7,897 nucleotides of DNA from an uncultured Roseburia sp. (GTDB lineage: Bacteria > Bacillota_A > Clostridia > Lachnospirales > Lachnospiraceae), in assembly GCA_900753715.1 (NCBI GenBank), contig CAAEAE010000042.1:1-7897 (forward strand), written 5' to 3'. Shown here in pieces: positions 6,655 through 7,897 of the stretch. How positions within the stretch are numbered: the first letter of the stretch is position 1; each line of letters starts with the position of its first letter. The notes beneath the pieces were generated by a model, which had not been told where the DNA came from, did no database searches, and saw nothing but the letters and a program-made list of their open reading frames with translations. The translations under genes and the position numbers were made by a program.

Positions 6655-7572
6655 TCACCTCTTTTTAATTATCATTTGGGCACTAGCACAAGTATCAAAT
6701 GGTGAATACTCACGCCAATTATTTATATCAAAAAAGTTCCTATTATCTGGAAATTCACCATCTGAATCTTCTCCATAAGTATACCCTCTAGGATAATATT
6801 CGCTTCTCGAATTATCGTTACAAAATCGTCCTTTTCTCGTAATAGTTCCTTCAAGTTTATTACAAAGTTGATCAAAATACTGTCTTCCACCGCCATACTC
6901 TTTTCCCAAGTTTACATCATTAAAAATAATATATGTTTTTGAACTTATTTTCCGGTTATAATATTTTGCAAACGTATCCATAAAATAATTTATACTCTGT
7001 GAACTTGTATGTTTTTGCATATCTGAAAACACATACTGAAACACGATAAGATTAGGTACCCAATTACCTCTTTCAATTGTCGTAATAAGTTCACATGCAT
7101 CTTTATAGAAAAAATCTATCTTTCGACTTTGATTCTCAAACTGTTTTATATCTCTATGTATATATTTCCAAACATCTTTACTGTAATCTACTCCACGATA
7201 TTCAATATTTTGATAGCTTAATTCTCCGCTTTCATGTAAATAATCAATTGCAAACAAATCTGTACATGGTCCACATCCAAATGATAATACTTTCAACCTA
7301 TCAAGATTCCATAAATCTTTACATCTTTTAAGAGCATATATTATTTCAGATGTATAACGATACGAATACTTACAAGTATACATATCCGCCATATGAACAC
7401 AGTCATATTTTCTCTCAGGCGCTCCATTTGGTGCGTGTAATGGATTATGTATATAGTCCAAACATATTTCACAATTTCCTGGGCAATGTCCCTTATACGT
7501 ACAATCTATACACTCTGCACACTCCGGTTTTTCATATCGTTCATCACATTTTGCAAGAATTGTTTCAATCAT
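6655..7572 (-). CDS. Cysteine-rich class I SAM-methyltransferase-like protein
   Basis: A 305-residue protein from the ATG at 7572, which has AAAGGGG eight bases upstream; a longer reading would need a TTG at 7602 with no clear binding site. Residues 9-67 hold a dense cysteine region: C18-X2-C21-X2-C24-X5-C30-X3-C34-X2-C37, then C58 and C67. The centre reads CPGNCEICLDYIH and should bind zinc or an iron-sulfur cluster. Residues 93-140 look like a Rossmann methyltransferase: KVLSFGCGPCTDLFA as motif I, EYRGVDYS as motif II, followed by NLIVFQYVFSDM near 174-185, where class I enzymes have motif IV. No DPPY or PC motif of DNA methyltransferases is visible, so the acceptor is unknown and nucleic acid, protein or small molecule all remain possible. 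It is the first gene of the operon; its stop TGA lies within the ribosome binding site of DUF1848. I do not recognise a named family. Confidence 0.78.
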   Translation of the reverse strand: MIETILAKCDERYEKPECAECIDCTYKGHCPGNCEICLDYIHNPLHAPNGAPERKYDCVHMADMYTCKYSYRYTSEIIYALKRCKDLWNLDRLKVLSFGCGPCTDLFAIDYLHESGELSYQNIEYRGVDYSKDVWKYIHRDIKQFENQSRKIDFFYKDACELITTIERGNWVPNLIVFQYVFSDMQKHTSSQSINYFMDTFAKYYNRKISSKTYIIFNDVNLGKEYGGGRQYFDQLCNKLEGTITRKGRFCNDNSRSEYYPRGYTYGEDSDGEFPDNRNFFDINNWREYSPFDTCASAQMIIKKR

Positions 7573-7603
7573 CACTGCATCCCCTTTCTTCTGTACCTTC
7601 AAT

Positions 7604-7633
7604 ACTTTAATCGTTTAACTTACACCATCCCAA
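7604..7633 (-). promoter_or_regulatory. Possible weak promoter for the three-gene operon
   Basis: On the minus strand TTGGGA (7628-7633) and TAAAGT (7604-7609) are 18 bases apart, each matching four of six consensus bases. It overlaps the end of the RlmD-like tail. No terminator separates that tail from the operon, so read-through from upstream is an alternative. Confidence 0.28.
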
Positions 7634-7897
7634 AATGCTCCAGTGCATCCCTAATAGCCTTTTCCTTATCCTCCGGACACTGTGGCTGCTTTGCATCCTC
7701 TGACTTAGGCTTATTAAAGTTCTCCCCTCTCAATAATGCCGCACTTCTTCTTAACCTGTGCAATATAGAGATTCGTCACCTTCATCCCATCATTATGCTT
7801 TGCCACATACTTCTTTATCTCCTCATATGTGGCCTGTCTACGCTCCGCTTCGGTCCGCGCTGGGCAAAGGTCCCCTGGACCTTTAGCGCCTCTCAGC
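7620..7897 (-). pseudogene. C-terminal tail of an RlmD/RumA-like 23S rRNA m5U methyltransferase, frameshifted
   Basis: Open on the minus strand from the window edge (codon phase starting at 7896), it reads AERRQATYEEIKKYV, then VTNLYIAQVKKKCGIIERGEL and stops at 7714-7716. The neighbouring frame immediately continues NFNKPKSEDAKQPQCP and ALEHFGMV to a stop at 7620-7622. Joined, these give the extension I associate with clostridial RlmD (TYEEIK, then YIAQVKRKCG, ERENYNKPKSEDAKQPQCP, EHF). The joint lacks about two bases (GGAGAAC where GGAGAAAAC would keep frame). The catalytic methyltransferase domain is outside the window. It may be an intact gene with a late frameshift, or only a detached tail; the same extension also occurs on other clostridial proteins. 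The linker just before it (GAKGPGDLCPARTEAE) coincides with a palindromic repeat and looks foreign. Confidence 0.7.
7866..7884. repeat. Short perfect palindrome inside the RlmD-like tail
   Basis: AAAGGTCC and GGACCTTT are perfect 8-base arms around a three-base loop. It lies in GC-richer sequence than the adjoining operon, at the point where the reading frame enters the RlmD-type extension. It could be a REP/MITE-like insertion kept in frame. Confidence 0.55.

Noticed and set aside
7573..7602. Ten-residue N-terminal extension of the methyltransferase-like protein from a TTG
   Set aside because: The ATG at 7572 has AAAGGGG at eight bases; the TTG has no comparable site, and its codons contain that ribosome binding site.

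Overview
The window looks like chromosomal or integrated mobile DNA from a low-GC Gram-positive anaerobe of the Clostridia, most likely Lachnospiraceae-like. The reasons are the BlaI/M56 pair with a DUF4825-type ectodomain, strong AGGAGG ribosome binding sites, a group IIC intron end placed behind a terminator, and a clostridial-type RlmD/RumA tail. The taxonomic call is inference. All supported genes lie on the minus strand, so transcription runs from high to low coordinates.

Right edge (7620-7897): the last part of a gene resembling the C-terminal extension of 23S rRNA m5U methyltransferase RlmD/RumA. It is split by a frameshift and carries a small palindrome at its start.

Centre (3642-7572): a compact three-gene operon, clearly more AT-rich than the left part. 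In order of transcription it encodes (1) a cysteine-rich class I SAM-methyltransferase-like protein, (2) a DUF1848 protein with a radical-SAM-like CX3CX2C cluster near its C terminus, and (3) a 677-residue fusion of a GHKL ATPase with a PD-(D/E)XK nuclease-like domain reminiscent of Shedu/DUF4263. Two SAM-associated proteins coupled to an ATPase-nuclease suggest an uncharacterised modification/restriction or anti-phage module. This is the most interesting content of the window.

Middle gap (3205-3641): no convincing gene. It holds an elaborate nested inverted repeat of about 150 nt that folds best as plus-strand RNA, plus a strong minus-strand terminator with a GAAA loop at its low-coordinate end.

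Left part (276-3151): a complete BlaI-M56 regulatory pair. A sigma-A-type promoter carries two near-identical TACAT-N-ATGTA operators, followed by the BlaI-type repressor and a BlaR1-like membrane metalloprotease whose outer part is not a penicillin-binding domain. Stop codon and ribosome binding site overlap between the two genes. A terminator hairpin lies downstream (82-110), and immediately behind it begins what looks like the 5' end of a group IIC intron (78 down to 1), which runs off the window.

The intron, the broken RlmD tail and the AT-rich cassette together suggest an accessory or integration hot-spot region.
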